Positions 34,096 through 43,301 of a stretch of DNA of 64,000 nt are shown piece after piece. The notes below the pieces were generated by a model. The model worked only from the letters and a program-made list of their open reading frames with translations. It ran no database searches and was not told the origin of the DNA. The DNA lies in assembly GCF_030056655.1 (NCBI RefSeq), contig NZ_JASHIE010000002.1, forward strand, positions 62,001 through 126,000. Reading direction: 5' to 3'. Positions within the stretch are counted from its first letter, which is position 1, and each line of letters opens with the position of its first letter. Both the position numbers and the translations under genes were made by a program. The stretch is from Flectobacillus rivi. Lineage in GTDB: Bacteria > Bacteroidota > Bacteroidia > Cytophagales > Spirosomataceae.

Positions 34096-35025
34096 TTATT
34101 GATTCAACAACTTTGCTAATACCCCTTCCTTCAAAGCATACGTAGAAACTTTAATTTTCTGAATATCATATCTTTTCAAGATAAAATCTATCAAACAAAC
34201 TCCCACCACAATCATATCTACACGTAACTCTATCATCCCAGGAATTTGCATTCGTTTTTCTCTATCTTGAGAAACCAAAGCTAAAAAAGATGTTTTGAAT
34301 GATTCCAAAGGTAGCTCAAAACTCACTTGCTCGCGCGGTGGCCAATCGCCATGAAGCTGATGCCAGTACATATCCACTAAGGTCTCAAATGACCCTGCCG
34401 AGCCAATGATACATTCGGGAGCATATTGGTGAACCGCATTGGTCAATGGCAAAAGAGCATCCTCCAAATAATCTCGCATTAACCCTACCGAGCGAGGCGA
34501 AATAGGGTCGGTATTCATAAATTGATCCATCAAGCGCTGACCGCCTATTTCAAAACTTTGTTTCCAATAAACTTTGCTTGCATCACAAATGATAAACTCG
34601 ACACTTCCTCCGCCAATATCAATAATCATTGATGGTGTTCGTCCGATTTGCGTTCCTAACCTAACGCCTTCATAAATCAAACCCGCTTCTTCATCTCCTG
34701 AAATAACCTGAATACTAATACCTGTTGCCTCAGCAATTTTTTCACAAAACTCCTGACCATTTGACGCATTGCGTACCGCACTGGTTGCCATAGCCTTTAC
34801 ATTTGCCAAGGAAACGCCTTCTTTTTCCAAAATGGTTCTGAAATAATTCAGCCCTACAATAGCTCGCTCGATTCCTTCTTGAGTGATAATACCTTTCGAA
34901 ATACCACCTTGTCCAATTTTGGCGGCATAACTGTCTTCATGTATAATCTGAAAATTATGCTCCTCTTGTTCAACTACCAAAAGTTGAAAAGTATTCGTTC
35001 CTAAATCAATAATTGCTTTTCTCAT
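34096..35025 (-). CDS. ppx: Ppx/GppA family exopolyphosphatase
   Basis: 309 residues with the sugar kinase/ASKHA fold: phosphate-1 loop AIIDLGTNTFQLLV, phosphate-2 loop MIIDIGGGSVEFII, and the catalytic-base Glu region ATSAVRNASNGQEF. It hydrolyses inorganic polyphosphate and/or pppGpp. It lacks the C-terminal HD domain of E. coli Ppx/GppA and is of the short form usual in Bacteroidota, so Ppx1-type or Ppx2-type specificity is uncertain. Divergent from the epimerase gene; the short space between holds the epimerase promoter. Confidence 0.9.
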   Translation of the reverse strand: MRKAIIDLGTNTFQLLVVEQEEHNFQIIHEDSYAAKIGQGGISKGIITQEGIERAIVGLNYFRTILEKEGVSLANVKAMATSAVRNASNGQEFCEKIAEATGISIQVISGDEEAGLIYEGVRLGTQIGRTPSMIIDIGGGSVEFIICDASKVYWKQSFEIGGQRLMDQFMNTDPISPRSVGLMRDYLEDALLPLTNAVHQYAPECIIGSAGSFETLVDMYWHQLHGDWPPREQVSFELPLESFKTSFLALVSQDREKRMQIPGMIELRVDMIVVGVCLIDFILKRYDIQKIKVSTYALKEGVLAKLLNQ

Positions 35026-35117
35026 GTTTGCTATCGCTGTTTTTCCACTCGGAGAGAATTACAAAGAAACGGGATTCTTCTCCTACAAACGAACTTTCAC
35101 CGAAAAACTTCGTGTTC

Positions 35118-35149
35118 TTTGTCTGTAAAAAACTCTTAGGTTATCTTTA
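35118..35149 (+). promoter_or_regulatory. Promoter giving a near-leaderless epimerase mRNA
   Basis: TTTG at 35118-35121 and TATCTTTA at 35142-35149 are 20 bases apart, a near-perfect Bacteroidota promoter. The ATG begins at 35154, only 5 bases after the -7 box, so transcription would start at or beside the start codon. Confidence 0.6.
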
Positions 35150-35153
35150 CAGT

Positions 35154-36152
35154 ATGGTATTAATAACAGGTATTACAGGATTAGTTGGAAGCTTTGTTGC
35201 CAAGCAATTTTTGGACAAAGGGCACCAAGTAGCAGGACTTCGCAGAGCAAGCAGTGATTTGTCACTGCTTGCTGATATTCAAACTCAAATTCATTGGATT
35301 GAGGGTGATGTATTGGATGTTTTGTCATTGGAAAAAGCCTTGGTAGGTATTGACATCGTTGTGCATGCCGCAGCAGTAGTCTCCTTTGCCCCTAAAGATG
35401 CCGAGTTGATGAACAAAGTCAACATTGAAGGTACAGCCAATGTAGTAAATGCTTGTTTGGATGCAGCAGTTTCCAAAATGTGTTTTATTAGTTCGGTAGC
35501 AGCTTTGGGTCGCAAATTACCTCAGGAGTATGTGCAAGGACAACAAGTAACCCTCAACGAAAAATCTACTTGGGAAGAAGACCCGCTCAATTCTACGTAC
35601 GCCAAAAGTAAGTATTTAGCAGAAATGGAAGTATGGCGTGGTGTGGCAGAAGGACTCAATGCTGTTATTGTGAACCCATCAGTCATTTTGGGCGAGGCCG
35701 ACTGGAACAAAAGTTCAACACAACTTTTTAAATATGCCGCTGGCGAACCCACTTATTACCCCAAAGGCACAATCAACTACATCGATATCTTAGACCTTTC
35801 AGCATGTGTTTATCAATTAGCCACTTCTGATATTGCTGGCGAAAGATTTATTTTGAATGCAGGCGTTATTCCATACCAAAATTTCTTCGCACAAATTGCA
35901 AATGCTTTGGGCAAAAAAGCGCCTAATAAGGTTGTGTCAGAGACCATGTCCGAAATACTTTGGAGAATCGAAGCGCTCAGAAGTTGGATTACAGGTAGTA
36001 CGCCTATTTTGACCAAAGAAACGGCTCGCTCTTCGAAGTTTAATTTTTATTTTGACAATACAAAAATCAAGAAACAGTTGAATTTTGACTTTAGAAGTTT
36101 TGAGGATACTATTACCAGAGTGACTCAAAATTTATCAAAGAAACAGCCATAA
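35154..36152 (+). CDS. NAD-dependent epimerase/dehydratase (extended SDR)
   Basis: 332 residues from ATG 35154. The extended-SDR cofactor motif GITGLVGSF is at the very N-terminus, HAAAVVSF follows strand 4, and the active-site YAKSK is in STYAKSKYLAE. The family includes dihydroflavonol reductase-like enzymes and sugar epimerases; GLRR after strand 2 hints at NADP. The frame is open back to 35013 but the earlier 47 residues overlap the divergent ppx start and the promoter, so they are excluded. Substrate unknown. Confidence 0.87.
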   Translation: MVLITGITGLVGSFVAKQFLDKGHQVAGLRRASSDLSLLADIQTQIHWIEGDVLDVLSLEKALVGIDIVVHAAAVVSFAPKDAELMNKVNIEGTANVVNACLDAAVSKMCFISSVAALGRKLPQEYVQGQQVTLNEKSTWEEDPLNSTYAKSKYLAEMEVWRGVAEGLNAVIVNPSVILGEADWNKSSTQLFKYAAGEPTYYPKGTINYIDILDLSACVYQLATSDIAGERFILNAGVIPYQNFFAQIANALGKKAPNKVVSETMSEILWRIEALRSWITGSTPILTKETARSSKFNFYFDNTKIKKQLNFDFRSFEDTITRVTQNLSKKQP

Positions 36153-36234
36153 GCAGGTACACAGCACTAATTTAAAGTTTAGCTAAAATAGCCATTTTTT
36201 TGAACCCATCCCCTACAGAATCAAGTCCTGAACC

Positions 36235-36687
36235 ATGAATGTAATACCCAATTTGATACAACTATTTGAGCGAGATTTACAAAAACTCAAAGCTGAAATT
36301 GTCCAATATTCTGAGGAAGAAAATATCTGGACAGTAGTTCCAGAAATCAATAACTCTGCGGGCAATTTGGTTCTTCATTTAGTAGGCAACTTGAATACCT
36401 ATATCGGTGCAGAAATTGGCAAAACTGGCTATGTTAGAAACCGCCCTTTAGAGTTTTCTCAGAAAGGATTATCAAAAAAAGAACTCGTTGGCAAAATCAG
36501 TGACACACTCGACGTAATCAAAGAAAGTCTCAATACTTTACCAGAAGAGGCTTTGGAGGAAATATATCCTCAATTAGTGTTCGAACAAAAAACATCAACA
36601 GGCTATTTATTGATTCATCTTACCACTCACCTTACCTATCACCTCGGACAAATCAACTATCACCGTCGTTTGTTAGATAAGGCGTAA
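36235..36687 (+). CDS. DinB-like / DUF1572 protein
   Basis: 150 residues, four-helix-bundle DinB/YfiT superfamily. His in LVLHLVGNLNTYIG and the cluster HLTTHLTYHLGQINYHRR supply the family's typical metal-binding histidines. Members are small metal-dependent enzymes (some are thiol transferases) of mostly unknown substrate. Lies 82 bases after the epimerase on the same strand, possibly co-transcribed. Confidence 0.85.
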   Translation: MNVIPNLIQLFERDLQKLKAEIVQYSEEENIWTVVPEINNSAGNLVLHLVGNLNTYIGAEIGKTGYVRNRPLEFSQKGLSKKELVGKISDTLDVIKESLNTLPEEALEEIYPQLVFEQKTSTGYLLIHLTTHLTYHLGQINYHRRLLDKA

Positions 36688-36839
36688 ATAAGACTAATTA
36701 CTCTTGCCATTATACATATACTAATCAACTTTCAATCAAACAATTAAGTAGAGATACAGGACAATATAAAACAGAGTCATATTAGAAAAATACAAAACTG
36801 GCCCGAACTATTTAAGATAGGTTTTCGGCAAAAATCTCG
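36688..36839. other. Upstream half of the DinB-like to TPR gap
   Basis: About 150 AT-rich bases with no terminator or frame that I can support. The promoter and leader of the TPR gene follow. Confidence 0.35.
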
Positions 36840-36871
36840 TTTGCGATTTTGAAAATAAAATCTTATCTTAG
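36840..36871 (+). promoter_or_regulatory. Candidate promoter of the TPR gene
   Basis: TTTG (36840-36843) and TATCTTAG (36864-36871) with exactly 20 bases between. The -7 box has one mismatch to TAnnTTTG. It predicts a leader of about 140 bases that contains the hairpin below. Confidence 0.4.
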
Positions 36872-36927
36872 CAATAAGTCGTTTTGTAAAAAATAATTGT
36901 GGAAGATTGTTCCCCTATTAATAACCT

Positions 36928-36958
36928 CTTATCATTTCTAGCTTTAAGAAATGATAAG
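36928..36958 (+). promoter_or_regulatory. 12-bp hairpin in the leader of the TPR gene
   Basis: CTTATCATTTCT and AGAAATGATAAG pair perfectly around AGCTTTA, 56 bases before the ATG. There is no T tract, so it is not a terminator; a palindromic operator or mRNA structure is more likely. Confidence 0.45.
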
Positions 36959-37014
36959 ATTCAAAAACGTTATTTCACCTCGTATTAATTGTATCTTATC
37001 CAATTAGAACCATT

Positions 37015-38418
37015 ATGGAACAAGACTTTGAAGACCGTCATGAAGATGTTCTCCAATCGGTAAAACGTTTTGAATCTATGTTAAAACGTGCCGAGAGCTC
37101 TTTTTTCGACTTAGATACTTTTGAGCAAATCGTAGAGCATTATATGGAGGAAGGAAAATTCGAAGAGGCTTCTCAAGCTTGCGAAATCGCACTTGAGCAA
37201 TATCCTTATTCGGTTGAGTTGATGCTGTGCAAAGCCGAACTCAGTTCCAGCCTTGGTGAGTATGATGAAGCCCTAGAAATTTTGGCTCGTGCCGAGTTAT
37301 TTAATCCATCCGATAACGATATTACCTTTTTAAAAGGAACCGTTTACAGCCTCAAAGGCGACTATCAAGCAGCCATTGAGATTCTGACAGAAACCCTCGA
37401 AAATGCAGAAGACAAAGATGAGGTGTATTACCATATTGGTTTAGCGTACCAGAGTTGGGAGCGTCATCATAATGCCGTAGCGGCTTTCAAACAAGCGATT
37501 GAAGTAAATCCTAATAACGAAAATGCGCTGTATGAACTTGCCAATAGCTTAGAGATAACTGGTAAATTAGAAGAAAGTCTTCCTTACTACGAAAGCTTTA
37601 TTGACAACGACCCGTACTCTCAAAATGCTTGGTATAACATCGGTATTGCCTATTCTAAGTTAGGACGATTTGAAGAGGCAGCCAATGCCTACGAATATGC
37701 CGTGGCTATTCAGGACGATTTTGCGTCTGCTTATTTCAATTTGGGAAATGCCTACATGAATTTAGTCAATTGGACTAAAGCTGAAGAATGTTATCGTTAT
37801 TGTTTAGAGCACGAAGAAAAAAGCCCTGAGGTGTATTGTTGCCTTGGAGCAAGTATCGAGCGACAAGAACGCTTTGATGAAGCAATGCACTATTACAAAG
37901 AGTCTATTAAATTAGACCCTCTTTGGGATGATGGCTATTTTGGCGTGGGTATTTGTTTGTGCGAGAAAAAGAAATGGTTTGAAGCCATTCATTTTCTTAA
38001 AAAAGCACTTGAGCTCAACAAACACAATACTTATTATTGGTTGGCATTGGCAGACGCCGAGGCCAATTTGGGAAGTTTAGTATCTGCTTTGGAAGCTTAC
38101 CAAAAAGCTGCTGAGTTAGACCCACAAAATACCGAAGCTTGGATTAAATGGTCGGTATTGAATCATGAACAAGGCAATTATGACGATGCCGCCAACTTGA
38201 TGCTAAGTGCTATCGACGAATTACCAGAAGAATCAGAATTGTATTATCGAGCTTCGATTTATTTGATTAAGGCAGGAAAATATAGAGAGGCTTTTAATTA
38301 CTTGGAAACAGGACTAATTCTCAATTTTGATGGTCATGAAATCATGTTTGAATATTTCAAAAATTTAGAAACTCAAAAGGCGATTTATCGAATTATTGAA
38401 CAATATCAGAAAAAGTAA
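37015..38418 (+). CDS. Tetratricopeptide repeat protein
   Basis: 467 residues composed of roughly eleven TPR units from residue 40 to the end, with the W-LG-Y-A-F-A-P pattern (for example NALYELANSLEITGKLEESL, AWYNIGIAYSKLGRFEEA, AYFNLGNAYMNLVNWTKA). No signal peptide or membrane helix, acidic overall. A cytosolic protein-binding scaffold; partner unknown. Long TPR proteins of this form are conserved in Bacteroidota. Ends at a strong shared terminator. Confidence 0.9.
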   Translation: MEQDFEDRHEDVLQSVKRFESMLKRAESSFFDLDTFEQIVEHYMEEGKFEEASQACEIALEQYPYSVELMLCKAELSSSLGEYDEALEILARAELFNPSDNDITFLKGTVYSLKGDYQAAIEILTETLENAEDKDEVYYHIGLAYQSWERHHNAVAAFKQAIEVNPNNENALYELANSLEITGKLEESLPYYESFIDNDPYSQNAWYNIGIAYSKLGRFEEAANAYEYAVAIQDDFASAYFNLGNAYMNLVNWTKAEECYRYCLEHEEKSPEVYCCLGASIERQERFDEAMHYYKESIKLDPLWDDGYFGVGICLCEKKKWFEAIHFLKKALELNKHNTYYWLALADAEANLGSLVSALEAYQKAAELDPQNTEAWIKWSVLNHEQGNYDDAANLMLSAIDELPEESELYYRASIYLIKAGKYREAFNYLETGLILNFDGHEIMFEYFKNLETQKAIYRIIEQYQKK

Positions 38419-38432
38419 AATTCTTTTGTAAC

Positions 38433-38467
38433 AAAAAATCCCCAAAGTCAGACTTTGGGGATTTTTT
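38433..38467. terminator. Bidirectional terminator
   Basis: AAAAAATCCCCAAAGTC pairs with GACTTTGGGGATTTTTT around one A (effective loop of a few bases). It serves the rightward TPR gene and the leftward bacilliredoxin gene. Confidence 0.9.
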
Positions 38468-38485
38468 GTTTTGGTTAATCAACGA

Positions 38486-38899
38486 TTAACAAAACTCTTC
38501 GAATACCATTTCAAGGTGTGCCGCAATCATTTCAGCTGAACGGCCTTCGATGTGGTGACGCTCAACAAAATGAACTAAATCACCATCTTTGAAAAGCGCA
38601 ATTGATGGAGATGATGGAGCGTAAGGCAATGAGTACTCACGTACTTTAGCCGTAGCATCTTGGTCAACACCAGCGAAAACTGTGTATAAATGATCTGGTT
38701 TTTTAGCAGCATTCCAAACCGCTTCTTTCACGCCTGGACGAGCAGTACGAGCAGAGCAACCACAAACTGAGTTGATAAACACCAAAGTAGTGCCTTTTTC
38801 TGTCATTACTGAATCTACTTCACCTGCTGATTTCAATTCTTTGAAACCACCTTCTACGATATCAGCTCTCATTGGAGCCACTAAATGTTCTGGATACAT
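38486..38899 (-). CDS. BrxA/BrxB family bacilliredoxin
   Basis: 137 residues, thioredoxin-like. The signature C46-G-C48 active site is in NSVCGCSARTARPG, as in B. subtilis YphP/YqiW, which remove bacillithiol from proteins. The conserved PYAPSSPSIALF and VHFVERHHIEG also match. Presence suggests that bacillithiol or a similar low-molecular-weight thiol is used. It precedes the SUF genes on the same strand, a redox-related neighbourhood. Confidence 0.93.
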   Translation of the reverse strand: MYPEHLVAPMRADIVEGGFKELKSAGEVDSVMTEKGTTLVFINSVCGCSARTARPGVKEAVWNAAKKPDHLYTVFAGVDQDATAKVREYSLPYAPSSPSIALFKDGDLVHFVERHHIEGRSAEMIAAHLEMVFEEFC

Positions 38900-38998
38900 A
38901 ATTACTTATAAACAAATTTAAAAATTTGGAATTTCTTTAATACAAAAGTAGTTGAGCGATAATTTATAGGCTTATAGCGTATTGCCTAAAGCCATCGA

Positions 38999-39310
38999 CT
39001 ACATAAACCCTAACTCAAGCTTTGCCACTTCTGACATCATATCTTGTGAATATGGTGGGTCAAAAGTAAGCTCAACACTTACGTCAGAAACACCCTCAAT
39101 TTCTCTAACTTTTTGCTCGATTTCAACAGGAATTTGCTCTGCTGATGGGCAAGAAGGTGACGTCAAAGTCATGAGAATGTAGATGTTGTTTACGGGAAAA
39201 ACCTTAATGTCATAAATCAACCCCAACTCATATACATCTACAGGAATTTCGGGGTCATATACCTTTTTAAGTGCCCCAATAACTTCTTCTTTTAATTCTT
39301 CCTCAGTCAT
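38999..39310 (-). CDS. MIP18/DUF59 family Fe-S assembly protein
   Basis: 103 residues. DPEIPVDVYELGLIYDI and the motif TSPSCPSAEQIP, with the reactive Cys, are typical of DUF59/MIP18 proteins (SufT/PaaD/YitW-type), which help mature or load iron-sulfur clusters. Genomic position at the end of the suf run supports that role. Probably co-transcribed with sufE, 64 bases upstream. Confidence 0.92.
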   Translation of the reverse strand: MTEEELKEEVIGALKKVYDPEIPVDVYELGLIYDIKVFPVNNIYILMTLTSPSCPSAEQIPVEIEQKVREIEGVSDVSVELTFDPPYSQDMMSEVAKLELGFM

Positions 39311-39374
39311 TGTTTTGTAAAAAACTTGTTAAGTGGTTTATAAAAAGATAGTCTATTTCTTTAATATCTTTTTT

Positions 39375-39791
39375 TTACACTAATTGATAAGCGATAGCGT
39401 AATTTTTCATTTGCTTTACCATCGACACCAAACCATTTGAACGTGTTTGAGCCAAATGCTGACTCATACCAATTTGGTCAATGAAATAAAGTTCTGATTC
39501 TGCGATTTCTTTGGGTGAATGCCCCGACAAAACTCTAATCAACATACTCACCAATCCTTTTACAATTACTGCTTCAGAATCAGCTTCAAATACCAAGTTT
39601 TCACCATCTTTATGAGCGTTTAACCACACTCTACTTTGGCAACCCTTGATAATATTGTCTTCTGTTTTTTGGTCTTCAGGCAAGCCTTTCAGCTTTTTCC
39701 CCATGTCAATAATATACTCGTATTTATCTGCCCAATCATCAAATAATGCAAACTCTTCGATGATTTCGTCTTGTATCTCGTTGATTGTCAT
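39375..39791 (-). CDS. sufE: SufE sulfur acceptor
   Basis: 138 residues. Takes persulfide sulfur from SufS and passes it to the SufBCD scaffold. The acceptor is Cys51 in IIKGCQSRVWL; the start (DEIIEEFALFDDWADKYEYIIDMGK) is the conserved N-terminal helix pair. Located between sufS and the MIP18 gene, as expected for the pathway. Confidence 0.95.
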   Translation of the reverse strand: MTINEIQDEIIEEFALFDDWADKYEYIIDMGKKLKGLPEDQKTEDNIIKGCQSRVWLNAHKDGENLVFEADSEAVIVKGLVSMLIRVLSGHSPKEIAESELYFIDQIGMSQHLAQTRSNGLVSMVKQMKNYAIAYQLV

Positions 39792-39887
39792 TGATTTTAT
39801 GTCATTTAGTGACTTGTGAATGCGTGGTTAGTAAATTGAACAAACTAAATCACTCACAAATTTATTCACTTTCTCAAACTCGTGGTA

Positions 39888-41120
39888 TTAAGCAAGCATT
39901 TTCTTCACACGGTGAAGTCCCGCGATTAAACGATCGACTTCCTCAATTGTATTATAAACCGCAAAAGAGGCTCTTGTAGTTCCAAGAATATTAAAACGTT
40001 TCATCAAAGGTTGTGTACAATGGTGACCTGTACGTACGGCAACCCCCAAATTGTCCAACAAAACACCTATGTCCTGCGGGTGAATACCCTCAATCACAAA
40101 ACTGGCTACTGAAACTTTATTTTTTGCCTCGCCAATCATTCTTAAACCTTCGATTTGTAATAATTGCTCGGTAGCGTATTGTAAAAGCATATCTTCGTGA
40201 GCCGCAATTTTATCACGACCAATCGAATCCATATACTCTAAGGCAGCTTTGAGCGCTACTACATCAGCGATATTGGGTGTACCTGCTTCGAATTTGTAAG
40301 GAAGTTCGTTATAAGTAGTTTTTTCAAAAGTCACTTCTTTAATCATCTCACCACCACCCATATATGGAGGCATAGCTTCTAATAAAGCTTTTTTGCCATA
40401 CAAAGCCCCAACACCTGTTGGACCATACAATTTATGTGCTGAAAACGCATAAAAATCTGCGTCTAAATCTTGTACATCAATGTCCAAGTGAGAAGTTGCC
40501 TGTGCACCGTCTATCATCACTACCGCTCCTACTGCATGTGCTTTGGCTATAATTTCTTTTACTGGGTTAATCGTTCCTAAAGCATTTGAAACATGGTTTA
40601 CTGATACCAATTTTACTTTTTCAGAAAGCAATTGGTCATACACCTCCATATCCAACTCGCCACGGTCATTTACAGGAATAACCTTAAGGTTAATCCCCTT
40701 TTCTTCGCAAAGCATTTGCCAAGGCACAATATTAGAATGGTGCTCTAGTCCTGAGATAATGATTTCGTCACCCTCTTTAATAAACTTACGTCCGTAAGTA
40801 CTAGCTACTAGGTTGATACCATTGGTAGTACCAGAGGTAAAGATAATTTCTTCGGTCGAAGCGGCTCCCAAAAATTTACGTACTGCTTCACGCGTAGCTT
40901 CAAAATCACGCGTAGCACGTTCGGCTAAAGTGTGAATCCCACGGTGAATATTAGCATTATCAAATTCATAATAATGCTTCAGTGCATTGATAACTGCGAT
41001 AGGCTTTTGAGTTGTGGCCGCATTATCAAAATACACTAATTTTTTCCCATTGATTTCTTGATCTAGTACAGGAAAGTCTGCTCTGATTTTTTGAATATCT
41101 ACAATTTCGGTGAGTGTCAT
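39888..41120 (-). CDS. sufS: SufS cysteine desulfurase
   Basis: PLP enzyme (class V aminotransferase fold) that takes sulfur from cysteine. 410 residues. PLP lysine Lys230 in SAHKLYGPTG, DGAQATSHLDIDV for the cofactor Asp and Gln, TSGTTNGIN for the phosphate, and the catalytic Cys368 in RTGHHCTQPLM, in the short loop of group II desulfurases that need SufE. Starts 5 bases after the GNAT gene stops, so the two are likely co-transcribed. Confidence 0.96.
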   Translation of the reverse strand: MTLTEIVDIQKIRADFPVLDQEINGKKLVYFDNAATTQKPIAVINALKHYYEFDNANIHRGIHTLAERATRDFEATREAVRKFLGAASTEEIIFTSGTTNGINLVASTYGRKFIKEGDEIIISGLEHHSNIVPWQMLCEEKGINLKVIPVNDRGELDMEVYDQLLSEKVKLVSVNHVSNALGTINPVKEIIAKAHAVGAVVMIDGAQATSHLDIDVQDLDADFYAFSAHKLYGPTGVGALYGKKALLEAMPPYMGGGEMIKEVTFEKTTYNELPYKFEAGTPNIADVVALKAALEYMDSIGRDKIAAHEDMLLQYATEQLLQIEGLRMIGEAKNKVSVASFVIEGIHPQDIGVLLDNLGVAVRTGHHCTQPLMKRFNILGTTRASFAVYNTIEEVDRLIAGLHRVKKMLA

Positions 41121-41125
41121 GGCAG

Positions 41126-41560
41126 TTACGTGTTTTTGGGAAGTTCTAAAATAAAATGGTGACTAGCAATTTTGAATTTCTTTTGAAGATACAAACGATG
41201 CGCATCGTGTCGCTGGTGACCCGAATCGAGGTGAATGGCATCACAGCCTAATTCGATAGCAAATTGTTTGACAAAATCTAAGAGTTGACTGGCTCGACCT
41301 TTTCCACGGGCTTGGGGCAATGTACTGAGGTCATCGATATAGATAATTTTGCCAGCATAAAACAGATTCATACATCGGAATCCTACAGCTGACCAAATTT
41401 CGTGATTTGGTTCTTCGACAAAAGCGATTTGATAGGACTCCTTTTGCATTTGCTCATACATTTCCACAAAACGCTCTACGGTAAGATGTGGTCGTAGCTC
41501 GTGTATGACAGGAAAGCATCGAAGCAAATCTTCATGTGATTGAACCAGTTTGATTTGCAT
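41126..41560 (-). CDS. GNAT family N-acetyltransferase inside the suf run
   Basis: 144 residues. The acetyl-CoA motif is IDDLSTLPQARGKGRASQLL (R/Q-x-x-G-x-G/A, here ARGKGRA) and the motif B part is LDSGHQRHDAHRLYLQKKF. Similar to the small acetyltransferases of Bacteroidota of unknown substrate. It sits immediately upstream of sufS and may be a passenger gene or modify a SUF-related target. Confidence 0.85.
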   Translation of the reverse strand: MQIKLVQSHEDLLRCFPVIHELRPHLTVERFVEMYEQMQKESYQIAFVEEPNHEIWSAVGFRCMNLFYAGKIIYIDDLSTLPQARGKGRASQLLDFVKQFAIELGCDAIHLDSGHQRHDAHRLYLQKKFKIASHHFILELPKNT

Positions 41561-41575
41561 AGTACCTGAATAAGT

Positions 41576-41690
41576 AGGAGTTATGAATTAGTGCTGAATG
41601 ATGAGTTGTGAATGTAAAATTTTAATTATTAATATCTTACATTTTCAATTGATTAAATCATATTTATCATGACTACTTTTTCAAGTAACT
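41576..41690. repeat. AATTAGTGCTGAATGATGAG-family repeat
   Basis: Begins AAGTAGGAGTTATGAATTAG and contains AGTGCTGAATGATGAGTTGT, then TAATTATTAATATCTTACAT and ends near CATGACTAC. The same ordered landmarks recur at 61059-61150. No coding potential. Confidence 0.5.
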
Positions 41691-41749
41691 AATAACCAAT
41701 CACTTGCCTCAAAAGCACATTAATTTTGTACCACTACTTAAAATAAATA

Positions 41750-41880
41750 TGTCGGGTAATAAGTTTTGAAATATGAATGTAGAGTTTGTGAATTATGAAT
41801 AAAAATCTTTAATCATAGATAATTAAAAACTTACATTTACAACTCATAATTCAACACTCACACCTACTTAATACCCGACA
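41750..41880. repeat. 131-bp inverted-repeat element between suf genes
   Basis: Ends are TGTCGGGTAATAAG (41750-41763) and, inverted, TGTCGGGTATTAAG (41867-41880): 13 of 14 identical. Inside, further inverted AATTATGAGTTG-like stretches (GTGAATTATGAA versus inverted TTGAATTATGAG). No coding capacity: MITE-like. It separates the sufS half of the cluster from sufD. Confidence 0.6.
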
Positions 41881-41908
41881 CAGTTTTGATTTTTCTTTAA
41901 GATCAATC

Positions 41909-43225
41909 TTACGCTTGATATATTTTTTCAACAATAAGTCCTTCCAAGTATTCTTTAATAGCTGGAATTTCCATTTTGTCGATTACTTCTTGCGCAAATG
42001 CTAACATCAACAAAGCACGAGCAGAATCTTTAGAGATACCACGCGCTTGCATATAAAACAAAGCATCATCGTTTAATTGACCAGTTGTTGTTCCGTGTGA
42101 ACACTTCACATCATCTGCCCAAATTTCCAACTGAGGCTTTGTATTCATCGTCGCATCGTTTGAAATCAACACATTTTTGCAAGACTGGAATGCATTTGTT
42201 TTCTGTGCATCTTGTCTTACATAAATTTTACCGTTGAATACCCCTGTTGACTTATCTTTCAAGATACCTTTATATAATTCGTTTGAGTTCGAATTAGGTT
42301 TGGCATGGTCAACAGCTGTGTGGTTATCTACATGTTGTTTTCCGTTTGGAATATACAAACCAAACATGTTAGCTTCGGCATATTCACCATCAATTTTGAT
42401 ATTGAGGTTGTTACGCACAAAACCACCATTGGCTGTCACTGTATTTGCAGTAAATACCGAACGACCTTCTTGATAAACAGCAGTAGTACCGATGTTATAA
42501 GATTGGTCAGTTTCGTTTTGTACTTTATAGTAGTGTACGTTTGCTTCTTCTGCTACGTAAACTTCGGTAACAGCATTGGTAAACGATACATTTTCACCAA
42601 AAGAACGAAACGCTTCAGCTACTTTCACCTCAGCACGTTTGCCAGCTACAATCAAGTTACGTGGTTGTGCAGCTACGTTGGTTTCACGAGCATCAGCAAT
42701 AAAACGCAAGATGATAGGTTGTTCTACTACTTTTTTCTCTGGTACATAAATAAATACACCATTTTTAGCAAAAGCAGTATTTACAGCTGTAAAAGCATTG
42801 TCGGCAGAATCAGCATATTGGTTGAAATATTTTTCAATCACATCAGCATGCGACTTGATAGCTTCCGCTAATGGAAGAATTACCACCTCGTCTGTAGGGC
42901 TTACAATGGTACTTAAAGATTCGTTGTAAACACCGTTGATAAAATACAAAATATTGCCATCCAAGTTTGGAATAGCCATTTGCTCTACATCAGCAGCACT
43001 AAAGTCGGAAGGGGCATTAAACGCAAACGATTGGCTTACCAAGTTTTTTACGTTAGAATACTTCCATTCTTCATGCTTGATTGTTGGGAAACCCAATTGA
43101 TCGAAGGTTTGCAAAGCCTGCTGACGTACCAAATGAATCGGGCTTTTGGCCTCGCCATTCATTTTGCCCTCAGCATCTTTAAAGTCAGCAATTAATTGTG
43201 CCTTCAAATCAGTATTACTATTCAT
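41909..43225 (-). CDS. sufD: SufD, Fe-S scaffold component
   Basis: 438 residues, right-handed beta-helix SufB/SufD family. C-terminal core DDVKCSHGTTTGQLNDDALFYMQARGIS carries the Cys/His interface with SufB, and KNVLISNDATMNTKPQLEI is the preceding conserved strand pair. Works with SufB and SufC2 as the scaffold complex. It follows sufC by 76 bases, in the usual sufB-C-D-S order except that sufB is missing here. Confidence 0.94.
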   Translation of the reverse strand: MNSNTDLKAQLIADFKDAEGKMNGEAKSPIHLVRQQALQTFDQLGFPTIKHEEWKYSNVKNLVSQSFAFNAPSDFSAADVEQMAIPNLDGNILYFINGVYNESLSTIVSPTDEVVILPLAEAIKSHADVIEKYFNQYADSADNAFTAVNTAFAKNGVFIYVPEKKVVEQPIILRFIADARETNVAAQPRNLIVAGKRAEVKVAEAFRSFGENVSFTNAVTEVYVAEEANVHYYKVQNETDQSYNIGTTAVYQEGRSVFTANTVTANGGFVRNNLNIKIDGEYAEANMFGLYIPNGKQHVDNHTAVDHAKPNSNSNELYKGILKDKSTGVFNGKIYVRQDAQKTNAFQSCKNVLISNDATMNTKPQLEIWADDVKCSHGTTTGQLNDDALFYMQARGISKDSARALLMLAFAQEVIDKMEIPAIKEYLEGLIVEKIYQA

Positions 43226-43301
43226 TTTGTTCGATGATTTGATAATTGGTAGATTGTTACAGTACTACCTTTGAGTAAAACGCCTCAAAGATTACCGAAA
43301 A

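Noticed and set aside
42305..42871. 188-codon rightward frame inside sufD
   Set aside because: Antisense to sufD, which has full family motifs; composition is rich in Cys, Phe and Tyr as expected of a shadow frame.
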